Positions 38,093-46,233 of a DNA stretch of 64,000 nt are shown in pieces. The notes under the pieces were generated by a model. That model ran no database searches. It was not told the origin of the DNA and worked only from the letters and a program-made list of their open reading frames with translations. The DNA comes from Anaerolineae bacterium. Its GTDB lineage: Bacteria > Chloroflexota > Anaerolineae > Aggregatilineales > Phototrophicaceae. The first letter of the stretch is position 1, and every line of letters starts with the position of its first letter. The DNA lies in assembly GCA_022822545.1 (NCBI GenBank), contig JAJEBE010000049.1, positions 1 to 64,000 of the forward strand, written 5' to 3'. Position numbers and translations under genes: made by a program.

Positions 38093-39700
38093 ATGGACGT
38101 AACTGGACTTTCGCTTACTACCATCACCCTGTTCCTGCCTTTGATCGGGCTCGCCATTTTGGTCTTCATGAATGGCGAAACGCAGAAGAGCAACCTGAAA
38201 TGGGTGGCTTTTGTCACGAGTTTGGTGACCTTTGTCGCATCAGTGGTGATGTGGATTAACTTTGACCCGAGCACGGCCGAGTTGCAAATGGTGCAGCGCA
38301 ATACCTGGGCCGAAGTCTCCCTGGGCGAGTCCGTCATCAACGTCAGCTACTTCGTCGGCGTCGATGGCATCAGTATGCTGCTTGTCCTCTTGACCACCTT
38401 CATCATGCCGATCGCAATTCTCGGCTCCTTCGGCAGCAACATCTTTGAAGAGCGCGGACGCGAAAAACTCTACTACATCTTCCTCATGCTGCTCGAGTGG
38501 TCGATGATCGGCGTCTTCGTCGTGCACGATCTCATCATCTTCTACGTCTTCTGGGAAGTGACCCTGGTGCCGATGTACTTCCTCATCGGTATCTGGGGCG
38601 CGGAAGAGCGCATCTACGCCGCCGTCAAGTTCTTCCTCTACACCATGGCCGGCTCGATCCTGATGCTGATCGCGATACTTTATGTCGGCAATCGCTCCGG
38701 CACCTTCAGCACCTACAGCGCCGGCGGCGATGTCGGCGTGATCGAAAAGGTGCAGAACTTCGATGGCGAGGGCACCTATTGGGATGCCCTCGGCCCGGAT
38801 GGCGAGGGCGAAGACGCCGGCTTCCTGCTGGACTCGGTGGAGAGCTTCCTCTTCCTCGGCTTCCTGGTGGCCTTCGCGATCAAAGTGCCGATCTTCCCCT
38901 TCCATAGCTGGCTGCCGGATGCGCATGTGCAAGCTCCGACTGCCGGCTCGGTGATCCTGGCTGGCGTGTTGCTGAAGATGGGCACCTACGGCATCGTCCG
39001 CTTCAATTTGAACTTATTCCCCGAAGCGACGGTAGCATGGGCGCCGACCATCGCCTTCCTCGGCGTGGTCGGAATCATCTATGGCGCTTGGGTCAGCTAC
39101 GCTCAAAACAACGTCAAGAAGCTGGTCGCCTATTCATCGGTCAGCCACCTTGGTTTCGTCGTGCTGGGCATTTTCGCGCTGAACTCGCAAGGCTTGCAGG
39201 GCGCGACCTTGCAAATGGTCAACCACGGCATCAGCACAGGCGGCCTCTTCTTGATCGTCGGCATGCTTTACGAACGCTGGCATACTAAGGAGATGGCGGA
39301 TTACGGCGGTATCTGGAAGGTTATGCCACTCTTCGGCGCGATAAGTCTGGTCATCTCCTTGAGCAGCATGGGTTTGCCCGGTCTCAATGGCTTCATCGGC
39401 GAATTCACGATCTTGCTCGGCTCGCTGGGCAGCGATTATCTCGGCTTCGCCTTCACCCTCTTCGGCACGCTCGGCGTCATCCTGGCGGCGGTCTACCTGC
39501 TGAAGATGTTCCAGCATGTCTTCATGGGCGAGTTCAAGAAACCGCTGGCGGATGAAGCCGGTTACAAACTGACCTGGTATGAGAAAGCGGCTTATATCCC
39601 GATCATCATCATGATCTTCTGGATGGGCTTGCAGCCGATTGTATTCTTCAACTTGCTGGATGTTTCGGTGGATAGCATCGTCGCTATGTTCGTTGGCTAG
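38093..39700 (+). CDS. nuoM: NADH-quinone oxidoreductase subunit M
   Basis: 535 residues, antiporter-like proton-pumping subunit. Motifs: IIFYVFWEVTLVPMYFLIG (TM5 Glu), FAIKVPIFPFHSWLPDAHVQAPTAGS (TM7 Lys) and KKLVAYSSVSHLGFV. The loop between helices 6 and 7 (~190-242) is acidic and about 20 residues longer than in E. coli, the same place as the NuoL insertion. It starts 15 bp after nuoL. Confidence 0.95.
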   Translation: MDVTGLSLTTITLFLPLIGLAILVFMNGETQKSNLKWVAFVTSLVTFVASVVMWINFDPSTAELQMVQRNTWAEVSLGESVINVSYFVGVDGISMLLVLLTTFIMPIAILGSFGSNIFEERGREKLYYIFLMLLEWSMIGVFVVHDLIIFYVFWEVTLVPMYFLIGIWGAEERIYAAVKFFLYTMAGSILMLIAILYVGNRSGTFSTYSAGGDVGVIEKVQNFDGEGTYWDALGPDGEGEDAGFLLDSVESFLFLGFLVAFAIKVPIFPFHSWLPDAHVQAPTAGSVILAGVLLKMGTYGIVRFNLNLFPEATVAWAPTIAFLGVVGIIYGAWVSYAQNNVKKLVAYSSVSHLGFVVLGIFALNSQGLQGATLQMVNHGISTGGLFLIVGMLYERWHTKEMADYGGIWKVMPLFGAISLVISLSSMGLPGLNGFIGEFTILLGSLGSDYLGFAFTLFGTLGVILAAVYLLKMFQHVFMGEFKKPLADEAGYKLTWYEKAAYIPIIIMIFWMGLQPIVFFNLLDVSVDSIVAMFVG

Positions 39701-39708
39701 GAGAGAGC

Positions 39709-41247
39709 ATGTTTGAGTCGCCGTCTATTGCGGAATTTCTGGCGGATTCCAACCTGGCATCCACATTGCCCGGCACACTCTTGCTGGCCTGGACTCTGCT
39801 GCTGGTGATCGTTGATCTTTTCACCGACGAGGAACGCCAGCACTGGACACCGATTCTGGCTTGTGTCGGCCTGGGCCTCAGCTTCCTAGCCAATATCGCC
39901 GTCTATTCGCTGGCGGAGGGCGAGCAAGTGGCTCTTTACGGCATGTTCATTGCCGATGCATTCACCGGCTTTTTGAACTTCGTGATATTGGTCGCCACGC
40001 TGATCGCGGTTCTGATGAGCTGGGATTACCTCAAGCGCGCCGGTATCCATCGTGGCGAATACTATATCCTCGCGCTTATCTCCTCAGCCGGCGCCATGTT
40101 CATGGTCGGCGCAAACGACTTGATCACCGTCTTTGTCGCGCTCGAATTGCTGAGCATTCCGCTATACATCCTCGCCGCCTTTCGTTCCATAAAGAACGAC
40201 GGCAGTGATCTGGCGCTCAAGTCCGAAGAAAGCGGCATGAAGTATTTCATCTTGGGCGCATTTTCCAGCGCCTTTCTGGTTTTCGGCGCGGCCCTGGTTT
40301 ATGGCGCGACCGGCACGACCAATCTCCCGCAGATATTTGACATCGCCGGCGGCATCGTCGGCGAGACATCAAGCGGGACATTCTATCTGTTGGTGGGTGC
40401 CGCGCTGCTGATCGTCGGGCTGGGCTTTAAGGTGGCGGTCGTGCCCTTCCACATGTGGACGCCTGATGTCTACGAAGGCGCGCCGACACCAGTGACCGCC
40501 TTCATGAGCGTGACGGCAAAGATCGGCGGGTTTGCGGCGCTGCTGCGCGTCCTTATCACGGGGCTGTCCGTGCTGGTATTGGCCGAGGGCGATGCGGTGG
40601 CTTGGCAGGCGACCGCCACGATCATCGCAATCCTCACGCTCGTCCTGGGCAATTTCGTGGCGATCTCGCAGCGGAATCTCAAACGTATGCTGGCTTATTC
40701 CTCCATCGCCCACGCCGGCTACATCATGGTATCGGTTGCGGCGGCTGGCAGCGCGAACGTCATTGACGCGGCCACACAGGGAGCCTTGGTCTACATGCTC
40801 GCCTACATGTTCACTAATCTGGGCGCCTTCGCTGTCGTCATGACGATTGAGCGTGAAGATGGCAGCGGCGGCAATATTGATGATATCAACGGCCTGGCGC
40901 AGTCTCGGCCGCTTCTGGCGATGGCCATGACGATCTTCATGCTCAGCCTGACCGGCGTACCCCTAACCGCCGGTTTTGTTGGCAAATTCATGATTTTCTC
41001 CGCCGCCCTTCAAGCGGGCTTGTTTGGCCTGGCCGTCATTGGCGTACTCACAAGCGTCGTCAGCGCCTTCTACTATATTCGCGTGGTCGTCAATATGTAC
41101 CTGCGCGATAGCGAAGGCGAGTTGCAGCCGCCGCTTGATACACAGTACCTGCGCTGGGCTATCAATATCGCGCTGGCTGGCACTCTGGTTTTTGGCATCT
41201 TCTACCCCTTGGCGACCAACCTGGTCAGTATGGTGAGCATCGCTTGA
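39709..41247 (+). CDS. nuoN: NADH-quinone oxidoreductase subunit N
   Basis: 512 residues, the third antiporter-like subunit and last gene of the operon. Motifs: FVALELLSIPLYILAAF (TM5 Glu), GFKVAVVPFHMWTPDVYEGAPTPVT and NLKRMLAYSSIAHAGYIMV. Helix 6-7 spacing looks ordinary, unlike NuoL and NuoM. Eight bases separate it from nuoM. No clear terminator is visible after it. Confidence 0.95.
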   Translation: MFESPSIAEFLADSNLASTLPGTLLLAWTLLLVIVDLFTDEERQHWTPILACVGLGLSFLANIAVYSLAEGEQVALYGMFIADAFTGFLNFVILVATLIAVLMSWDYLKRAGIHRGEYYILALISSAGAMFMVGANDLITVFVALELLSIPLYILAAFRSIKNDGSDLALKSEESGMKYFILGAFSSAFLVFGAALVYGATGTTNLPQIFDIAGGIVGETSSGTFYLLVGAALLIVGLGFKVAVVPFHMWTPDVYEGAPTPVTAFMSVTAKIGGFAALLRVLITGLSVLVLAEGDAVAWQATATIIAILTLVLGNFVAISQRNLKRMLAYSSIAHAGYIMVSVAAAGSANVIDAATQGALVYMLAYMFTNLGAFAVVMTIEREDGSGGNIDDINGLAQSRPLLAMAMTIFMLSLTGVPLTAGFVGKFMIFSAALQAGLFGLAVIGVLTSVVSAFYYIRVVVNMYLRDSEGELQPPLDTQYLRWAINIALAGTLVFGIFYPLATNLVSMVSIA

Positions 41248-41359
41248 CTCTCAGCCGTAAGCTGCAGCGGAGACAATTCGCGGCCGCTCTGGCGCTTCGC
41301 AAGGCTCTGACGCGCGCGTTTGGACGCAGCGACTATAGAGTTTGAACTGCTGAGCAGAC

Positions 41360-42277
41360 ATGACACATCAAGAACGCGAGGGCTTCATCTGGATCTTGCT
41401 GGCGGCCGCCGGCTTCTCCGTGATGCCTTCCATGGTCAAGATAACCTATTTGCACTCCGCGCTTGAACCGGTGGACATCGCGATCTGGCGCTTCGTCATA
41501 GCGGCGCCCCTGATGTGGCTGATGGTCATCGTCGGCCGGTGGTCCGCGACTGTCCGGCGACAGAGCGACGCGCCGGTGAAGCAAGTTTTCCTCATCGGCA
41601 TTTTGCTGTCTGCCGCTGTATTGGCGGCCTTCTTTGCGCTGCAACGCTTGCCAGCCAGCACCTATATCGTTCTTTTCTTCACCTATCCCGCGATGGTGGT
41701 TTTGCTCTCGGTATTAATAGGCGAGCGGATCGGCTACCGAGCTTGGCTGGCGCTGGCGCTGGCCTTAGCCGGCGTCGTGCTGACGGTGCCCGACTTCTCC
41801 GGGTTGAGCGTAGGCGATATGTTCGGCGTCGCCCTCGTCTTGGGTAATGCCGCCATTGTCGCTGTCTACTATATTCTTTCGAAGCGAGCGCTGAATGGCG
41901 TGCACGACATGTCCGGCTCAAGCGCCTGGATGATGCTCGGCACCCTGCTCGTCATGCTGCTGCTGGTTCCCTTTCGCGGCTTGGAAATGCCGGGTAATCC
42001 GCTGACATTCTTGATGCTCATCGGCATCGCCACTTTGGGCACGGTTCTCCCAGTCTTCGCGATCAACCTCGCGATTCAAAAGATTGGAGCGGCGCGCGCC
42101 TCTCTGATAAGCACCGTTGAACCGCCGCTTTCGATGGTCATGTCAATGCTTCTACTGGGTGAAGCGATATTTGCGCTACAATGGCTGGGCGCGGCTTTGA
42201 TTGTCAGCAGTGTCATTATCCTGCAATTCCGTTCGCGCAACCGGATTGATGTTAGCATCGCGCATGAGGCAGGCTAA
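41360..42277 (+). CDS. EamA/DMT-family transporter
   Basis: 305 residues with ten predicted helices in two EamA repeats (about 8-145 and 155-295), the drug/metabolite transporter plan. Signals include GFSVMPSMVKI early and LISTVEPPLSMVMSMLLLGE in the second repeat. Most such proteins export small metabolites or amino acids; the substrate is unknown. It begins 112 bp after nuoN and is followed 10 bp later by a small membrane protein, suggesting a two-gene unit. Confidence 0.88.
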   Translation: MTHQEREGFIWILLAAAGFSVMPSMVKITYLHSALEPVDIAIWRFVIAAPLMWLMVIVGRWSATVRRQSDAPVKQVFLIGILLSAAVLAAFFALQRLPASTYIVLFFTYPAMVVLLSVLIGERIGYRAWLALALALAGVVLTVPDFSGLSVGDMFGVALVLGNAAIVAVYYILSKRALNGVHDMSGSSAWMMLGTLLVMLLLVPFRGLEMPGNPLTFLMLIGIATLGTVLPVFAINLAIQKIGAARASLISTVEPPLSMVMSMLLLGEAIFALQWLGAALIVSSVIILQFRSRNRIDVSIAHEAG

Positions 42278-42287
42278 AGAGTTGTCT

Positions 42288-42815
42288 ATGAGCGACGGCG
42301 AAGGATTGACGCGAGAACTGCGAAATGACCTGAAGCGCAACCGCGAGGGCAGATTGTCATCGCGGCAGTGGCGGCACCTCATTACCGAGCCGCTGACGAC
42401 CTTGCTGCTGCTTACAGTGCCGTTGGTGTTGCTGGTGGGGCGCTATGGCCTGGCGGGACGGCTGATTGTTCTGGCAATTGTGGCTGGATTTGTTCTGACG
42501 ATGGGCTCGCGGGCGCTGCTGTTCGCGCGCGTCAGGCTGTCATATCGAGTGCTCTATGCGGAAGGGCTGCCGGCGCGCTGGAAGTTCTGGCGCAAGACCA
42601 CATTGACCAGCAAATCCGGCGACGCGGTCCGCTTTGACCATCGCCTTGGCGACCGGCTCAAGCTCAAACCCGAGCAAGCCTTGCACGTCTACTATGCTGA
42701 AGCCGGCGGCCGGCGCATCTTGCTGAGTACGCTGCCGAAGCGACATCCGCAGACTGAATTGGCGGAACCGAGCGACGACTTCGAGCGCATCGGCGGACGG
42801 GTATACGCCGACTAG
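42288..42815 (+). CDS. Small membrane protein of unknown function
   Basis: 175 residues from ATG 42288; the track start 42201 lies within the EamA gene and its first 29 residues are out-of-frame sequence. A basic N-terminus precedes two hydrophobic segments (~35-50 and 57-78), then a soluble C-terminal part of ~95 residues rich in Arg/Lys and Leu (HRLGDRLKLKPEQALHVYY). I recognise no family. Its stop overlaps the stop of the convergent dioxygenase gene in CTAG. Confidence 0.72.
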   Translation: MSDGEGLTRELRNDLKRNREGRLSSRQWRHLITEPLTTLLLLTVPLVLLVGRYGLAGRLIVLAIVAGFVLTMGSRALLFARVRLSYRVLYAEGLPARWKFWRKTTLTSKSGDAVRFDHRLGDRLKLKPEQALHVYYAEAGGRRILLSTLPKRHPQTELAEPSDDFERIGGRVYAD

Positions 42816-43624
42816 ACCAACTGACCGCTCATTTCAAGAACTTCCGAACCGTCTTCTTCCACCCACACGCCACACTGACCACCACCTTCGGCGATGTCGA
42901 GGTCGACAGTCCTGCCGTCAAAACGCAGGACCGGGTGATAGTACTTCGCGACCTGCTCCGCAGCGGCATCAATATAATGTCCGATTAGCGCGCGGCGGAA
43001 GCGGGATTCGGAGCGGTTGGGGAAACTGCCATGGATCAACTGACCGTTGAAGAAAAAGACATCGCCCGCTTTCATGATCACTGGTTCCGGCTGCATATCG
43101 GCGGAGAGAGGCACGGTGACATCGGTGAAGCTTTCGCTGGTATCGGCGTCGACCGGGCATAGAATGGGCAACTCATGGCTGCCCGGCACCACTTGCAGGC
43201 AACCGTTTTCTTCATCGCAATCATCCAACGCCATCCAGGCCGCGATGCAAGTGCCGGGTTGGACGCGCAAATAATATTGATCCTGATGCAAGGCCTGGCC
43301 GCGCGCGCCCGCCGGTTTGAAGTACAGCATGGTTTGGACCGCCAGCGGCTCCTTGCCCAGCAGTTGCCGGAAGACCGCCCCCAAGCGCGAGTCAATCATC
43401 CAGTCGAGGCTGACCTGATCCCAGCGGTGCATGTGGATGAGACGCGGATAACGCTTCAGCGGATCATTGCTGCTCATGTTAATGCCGCCGAAGTCGCCTG
43501 GATATGTTCCCTTGTGGCGCATATCCATATAATGCTGGCGGAAGCTCGCCACTTCGGCCTCCGTGAACAGCCCGGAAACGGTGACGCAGCCGCGCTCCTT
43601 GAACCTTTGAACATCAACTTGCAT
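42812..43624 (-). CDS. Phytanoyl-CoA dioxygenase (PhyH) family protein
   Basis: About 270 residues; a non-heme Fe(II)/2-oxoglutarate dioxygenase. The iron-binding facial triad is visible as H-x-D in LHQDQYYLRV and a distal His in FFNGQLIHGSFPNRSESRFR, whose Arg would bind 2-oxoglutarate. CLQVVPGSHELP is the family signature. I prefer ATG 43624 because GGAGG lies eight bases upstream; the track start is GTG 43669. The substrate is unknown. Confidence 0.88.
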   Translation of the reverse strand: MQVDVQRFKERGCVTVSGLFTEAEVASFRQHYMDMRHKGTYPGDFGGINMSSNDPLKRYPRLIHMHRWDQVSLDWMIDSRLGAVFRQLLGKEPLAVQTMLYFKPAGARGQALHQDQYYLRVQPGTCIAAWMALDDCDEENGCLQVVPGSHELPILCPVDADTSESFTDVTVPLSADMQPEPVIMKAGDVFFFNGQLIHGSFPNRSESRFRRALIGHYIDAAAEQVAKYYHPVLRFDGRTVDLDIAEGGGQCGVWVEEDGSEVLEMSGQLV

Positions 43625-43711
43625 GGCTTGCGCCTCCCGCGCGCTGAATTGCGCTTTTTCTAATTTCACCTACAATCTTTACCATTAAGTCTAAACCACG
43701 AGGATGTCATT

Positions 43712-44197
43712 GTGCAAGTGATGGGCGTGAATGATGTTCAGGCGGCCTTGGATGCGCTGGCGCTGGATACCCGGGTGGCCGAGTTTGATGATTCTACCGC
43801 TACCTCGCAGCAGGCGGCGGATATGGTTGGCTGTCAATTGGGCCAGATCGTGAAAAGCCTCGGCTTCATGATCGACAAATCGACGCCTGTCCTCGTGCTT
43901 GCCAGCGGCGACCAGACGATTGACGAGCGCAAGTTAGCGGCGCTATTCGAGGTCGGGCGGAAAAGAGTGCGGATGATGAGCGCAGCGCAATGCCTGGAGC
44001 TGCTGGGTTATGCGCCCGGCGGCGTACCGCCGATCGCGCATCGCAATAATGGCATCGCCGTTTATTTGGACGATACGCTGAGGCGCTTCCAGACAGTATA
44101 CGCCGCTGGCGGCGCGGCCAATGCGATTTTTCCGATCGAGTTGATGACCCTGCGCATGGTGACCGGTGGCGCATTTGCCGATCTCGCGCGGGCATAG
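43712..44197 (+). CDS. YbaK/EbsC-family aminoacyl-tRNA deacylase
   Basis: 161 residues of the YbaK/ProX editing fold, which hydrolyses mis-charged tRNA. Family features: VGCQLGQIVKSLGFMID, VLVLASGDQTIDERKLAALFE and a GYAPGGVPPIAH loop. Which tRNA it edits cannot be read by eye. The start is GTG 43712 with an upstream GAGGA; ATG 43721 is an alternative. It is divergent from the dioxygenase and converges on the glycosyltransferase with 18 bp between stops. Confidence 0.88.
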   Translation: MQVMGVNDVQAALDALALDTRVAEFDDSTATSQQAADMVGCQLGQIVKSLGFMIDKSTPVLVLASGDQTIDERKLAALFEVGRKRVRMMSAAQCLELLGYAPGGVPPIAHRNNGIAVYLDDTLRRFQTVYAAGGAANAIFPIELMTLRMVTGGAFADLARA

Positions 44198-44215
44198 CTC
44201 CGGTACGACCGCCGT

Positions 44216-46201
44216 CTAACGCTGCACGACATTCAACGTCGTCAAGTAATACTCTCCGCCAATTACGTCTCCGCTGGGATAGGCCAGCCTAAGCAGCTTG
44301 CCGGACTGCGATTCTTTGGCCGCCAAGAGCAGGTCGTAACTCCCGCTGCGGATTTCGCATGGAATGTCGATTGTTGTGCGGTCGCGATAATATCGCTTAG
44401 GCGTCCAATCGCTGGTGAACCGGTCAGCCGGCACCGAGTTGGCGATAGCAAGCTGCCCATCGCCATCCGCGTCGGCGAGGATGATGCTTATAGTGTATGG
44501 CGTCGCGTCTTGCTCGCGAATCTGCCACCAGCTTTCAATCGTTACTGCTTGGCAGGGTGAAACGCTCCACTCGCCTTTTAATTCCCAGGCATACAGGCGC
44601 AAGCTGTCGCCGAGATCCAACAACGGACCCTCGTTGGCCGGAACGCGGGCGTATTCGGACAGGCTGTAGGCCGTCTCGTATTCTTCGTCCCAGCTGATGG
44701 AGCGGATGTGAGCGTAATTGTGATCCAACCAGCGTTGCAGGGCGTCACGATGCTGGTTGCCGCCACCTTCTTGTACGTGCCATAGTTGACTGTGTGGAAG
44801 CAAGTTCGCTTCAAAGCTTTCAACGTCAAACTGCTTTATCTCATTGACGAGAGCCTCAGGATAGACCAGGGGCACGACGGAATCTTGCGGGTCCACAATA
44901 TGAAACATTCGCTCATTGACCATGCCGCCCGCTGTGAAGTCCATCAGGTAATAGGCCGCAGCCAGGAGCCGGCCCCAAGCCCAATTGAATTCGCTGACGA
45001 CGATGCTGTCGCTGCGGTAGCTGGCGGACATTTCCCTGACGATCTCTCGGTAGGGCCCATTTGAAGTTTGAACGAAGATATTTTGCGGAGCCTGGAAATA
45101 AACCAGCGCCAGCAGAAGTAATGCTGCCCTTAATGGTAGCGTAAGTAAGCCCAAAGCCATAAGCATAACAACCAAAGGGGCCAAGATAACGGCATTTCTT
45201 GCTGACCAGGCGCTAACAAACTGGCCGGCGAAGACAGCCGTTGCCAAAATCAATATGAGTAACGCAAGCGGAAATAGCATCGCCGGAAGCCGCTTGTTGC
45301 GTGTGATGCCCGCGCGTTGCAAAAGCCCCTGCGCTGGGAACAGAAATTGGAATGAAATCAGACTCAGAATGCCGAGGAAATAATACACAAATGCGGGTTG
45401 GAACGCAGTGTCGCCGATGAATCGCGACCAGCCAGCCAAATTGCCTGGAAGGTTGTACCAATAAGTATTGTGCTTGGTAACAAATATGGTATGTACGAAT
45501 GGCAACAGCCATCCGAGCATCGACGCGGCGATGAAGCCCCACATCAGGAATGAATCGAGCCATTGTTTACGATCGAAGCGTCCGAACAACAAAAGGCATA
45601 AGATATGCGCGGGGAAAACAAAAAGAGAGAAGAAATGTGTATAAATCGCGCCGATACCGGCTGCGACGTAGACAAACATTAGCATTGCTGACGGTCGGCG
45701 CAGCCAGCGCAAGAACGTCAAATGTAGCGCCATCGTAAGCATGATCACCATCGGATATGGGCGCAATTCATACATCAAGTTGCTGGCAAAGCCATATAAC
45801 CCCAGCAAGCCCACCGCATAAAAGCCGCAGCGCCGTCCGCCAAGCTGCGCGCCAAATTGATAAATGAGGGCGAAAGTAATGAGATTGGTGAGCTTGGCCA
45901 GCCAGCGAGCGACTTCCTCACTGATTCCAAATAACTTTAGCCAGGAAGTTGCCAGCAGCCGCCAGCCCGGCGGGTGAATATCTGCCGCGGTATACTGCGC
46001 CAACTCTGATGGCGAAAACAGAACAGACATATGAACGATAACTACTTCATCCTCGCGATAATTTCGGTTGCCATAAACTGAGGCATGAAGCAGCGCATTC
46101 AGCAAGATCAAGCAAGCGGCCGCCAGAATCGCCAAACTCGCTGATGCCTGCGCGGACAGTCGCGAATCGGGGCGCAATGGAGTGCTGTTTGAAGTTTCCA
46201 T
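44216..46201 (-). CDS. Membrane glycosyltransferase, GT39/GT83-like (PMT/ArnT fold)
   Basis: 661 residues: about 11-12 transmembrane helices in the first ~400, then a ~250-residue extracytoplasmic domain. The first outer loop has YREDEVV and, later, DIHPPGWRLLATSWLKLFG, the DE...HPP arrangement of polyprenyl-phosphate-sugar transferases. Such enzymes move a sugar from a lipid carrier to a protein or glycolipid outside the cell. Acceptor and sugar are unknown. It lies 32 bp after mfd on the same strand. Confidence 0.82.
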   Translation of the reverse strand: METSNSTPLRPDSRLSAQASASLAILAAACLILLNALLHASVYGNRNYREDEVVIVHMSVLFSPSELAQYTAADIHPPGWRLLATSWLKLFGISEEVARWLAKLTNLITFALIYQFGAQLGGRRCGFYAVGLLGLYGFASNLMYELRPYPMVIMLTMALHLTFLRWLRRPSAMLMFVYVAAGIGAIYTHFFSLFVFPAHILCLLLFGRFDRKQWLDSFLMWGFIAASMLGWLLPFVHTIFVTKHNTYWYNLPGNLAGWSRFIGDTAFQPAFVYYFLGILSLISFQFLFPAQGLLQRAGITRNKRLPAMLFPLALLILILATAVFAGQFVSAWSARNAVILAPLVVMLMALGLLTLPLRAALLLLALVYFQAPQNIFVQTSNGPYREIVREMSASYRSDSIVVSEFNWAWGRLLAAAYYLMDFTAGGMVNERMFHIVDPQDSVVPLVYPEALVNEIKQFDVESFEANLLPHSQLWHVQEGGGNQHRDALQRWLDHNYAHIRSISWDEEYETAYSLSEYARVPANEGPLLDLGDSLRLYAWELKGEWSVSPCQAVTIESWWQIREQDATPYTISIILADADGDGQLAIANSVPADRFTSDWTPKRYYRDRTTIDIPCEIRSGSYDLLLAAKESQSGKLLRLAYPSGDVIGGEYYLTTLNVVQR

Positions 46202-46233
46202 CTGCTTTGCTCAATAACTGTCTACAATGGTTT

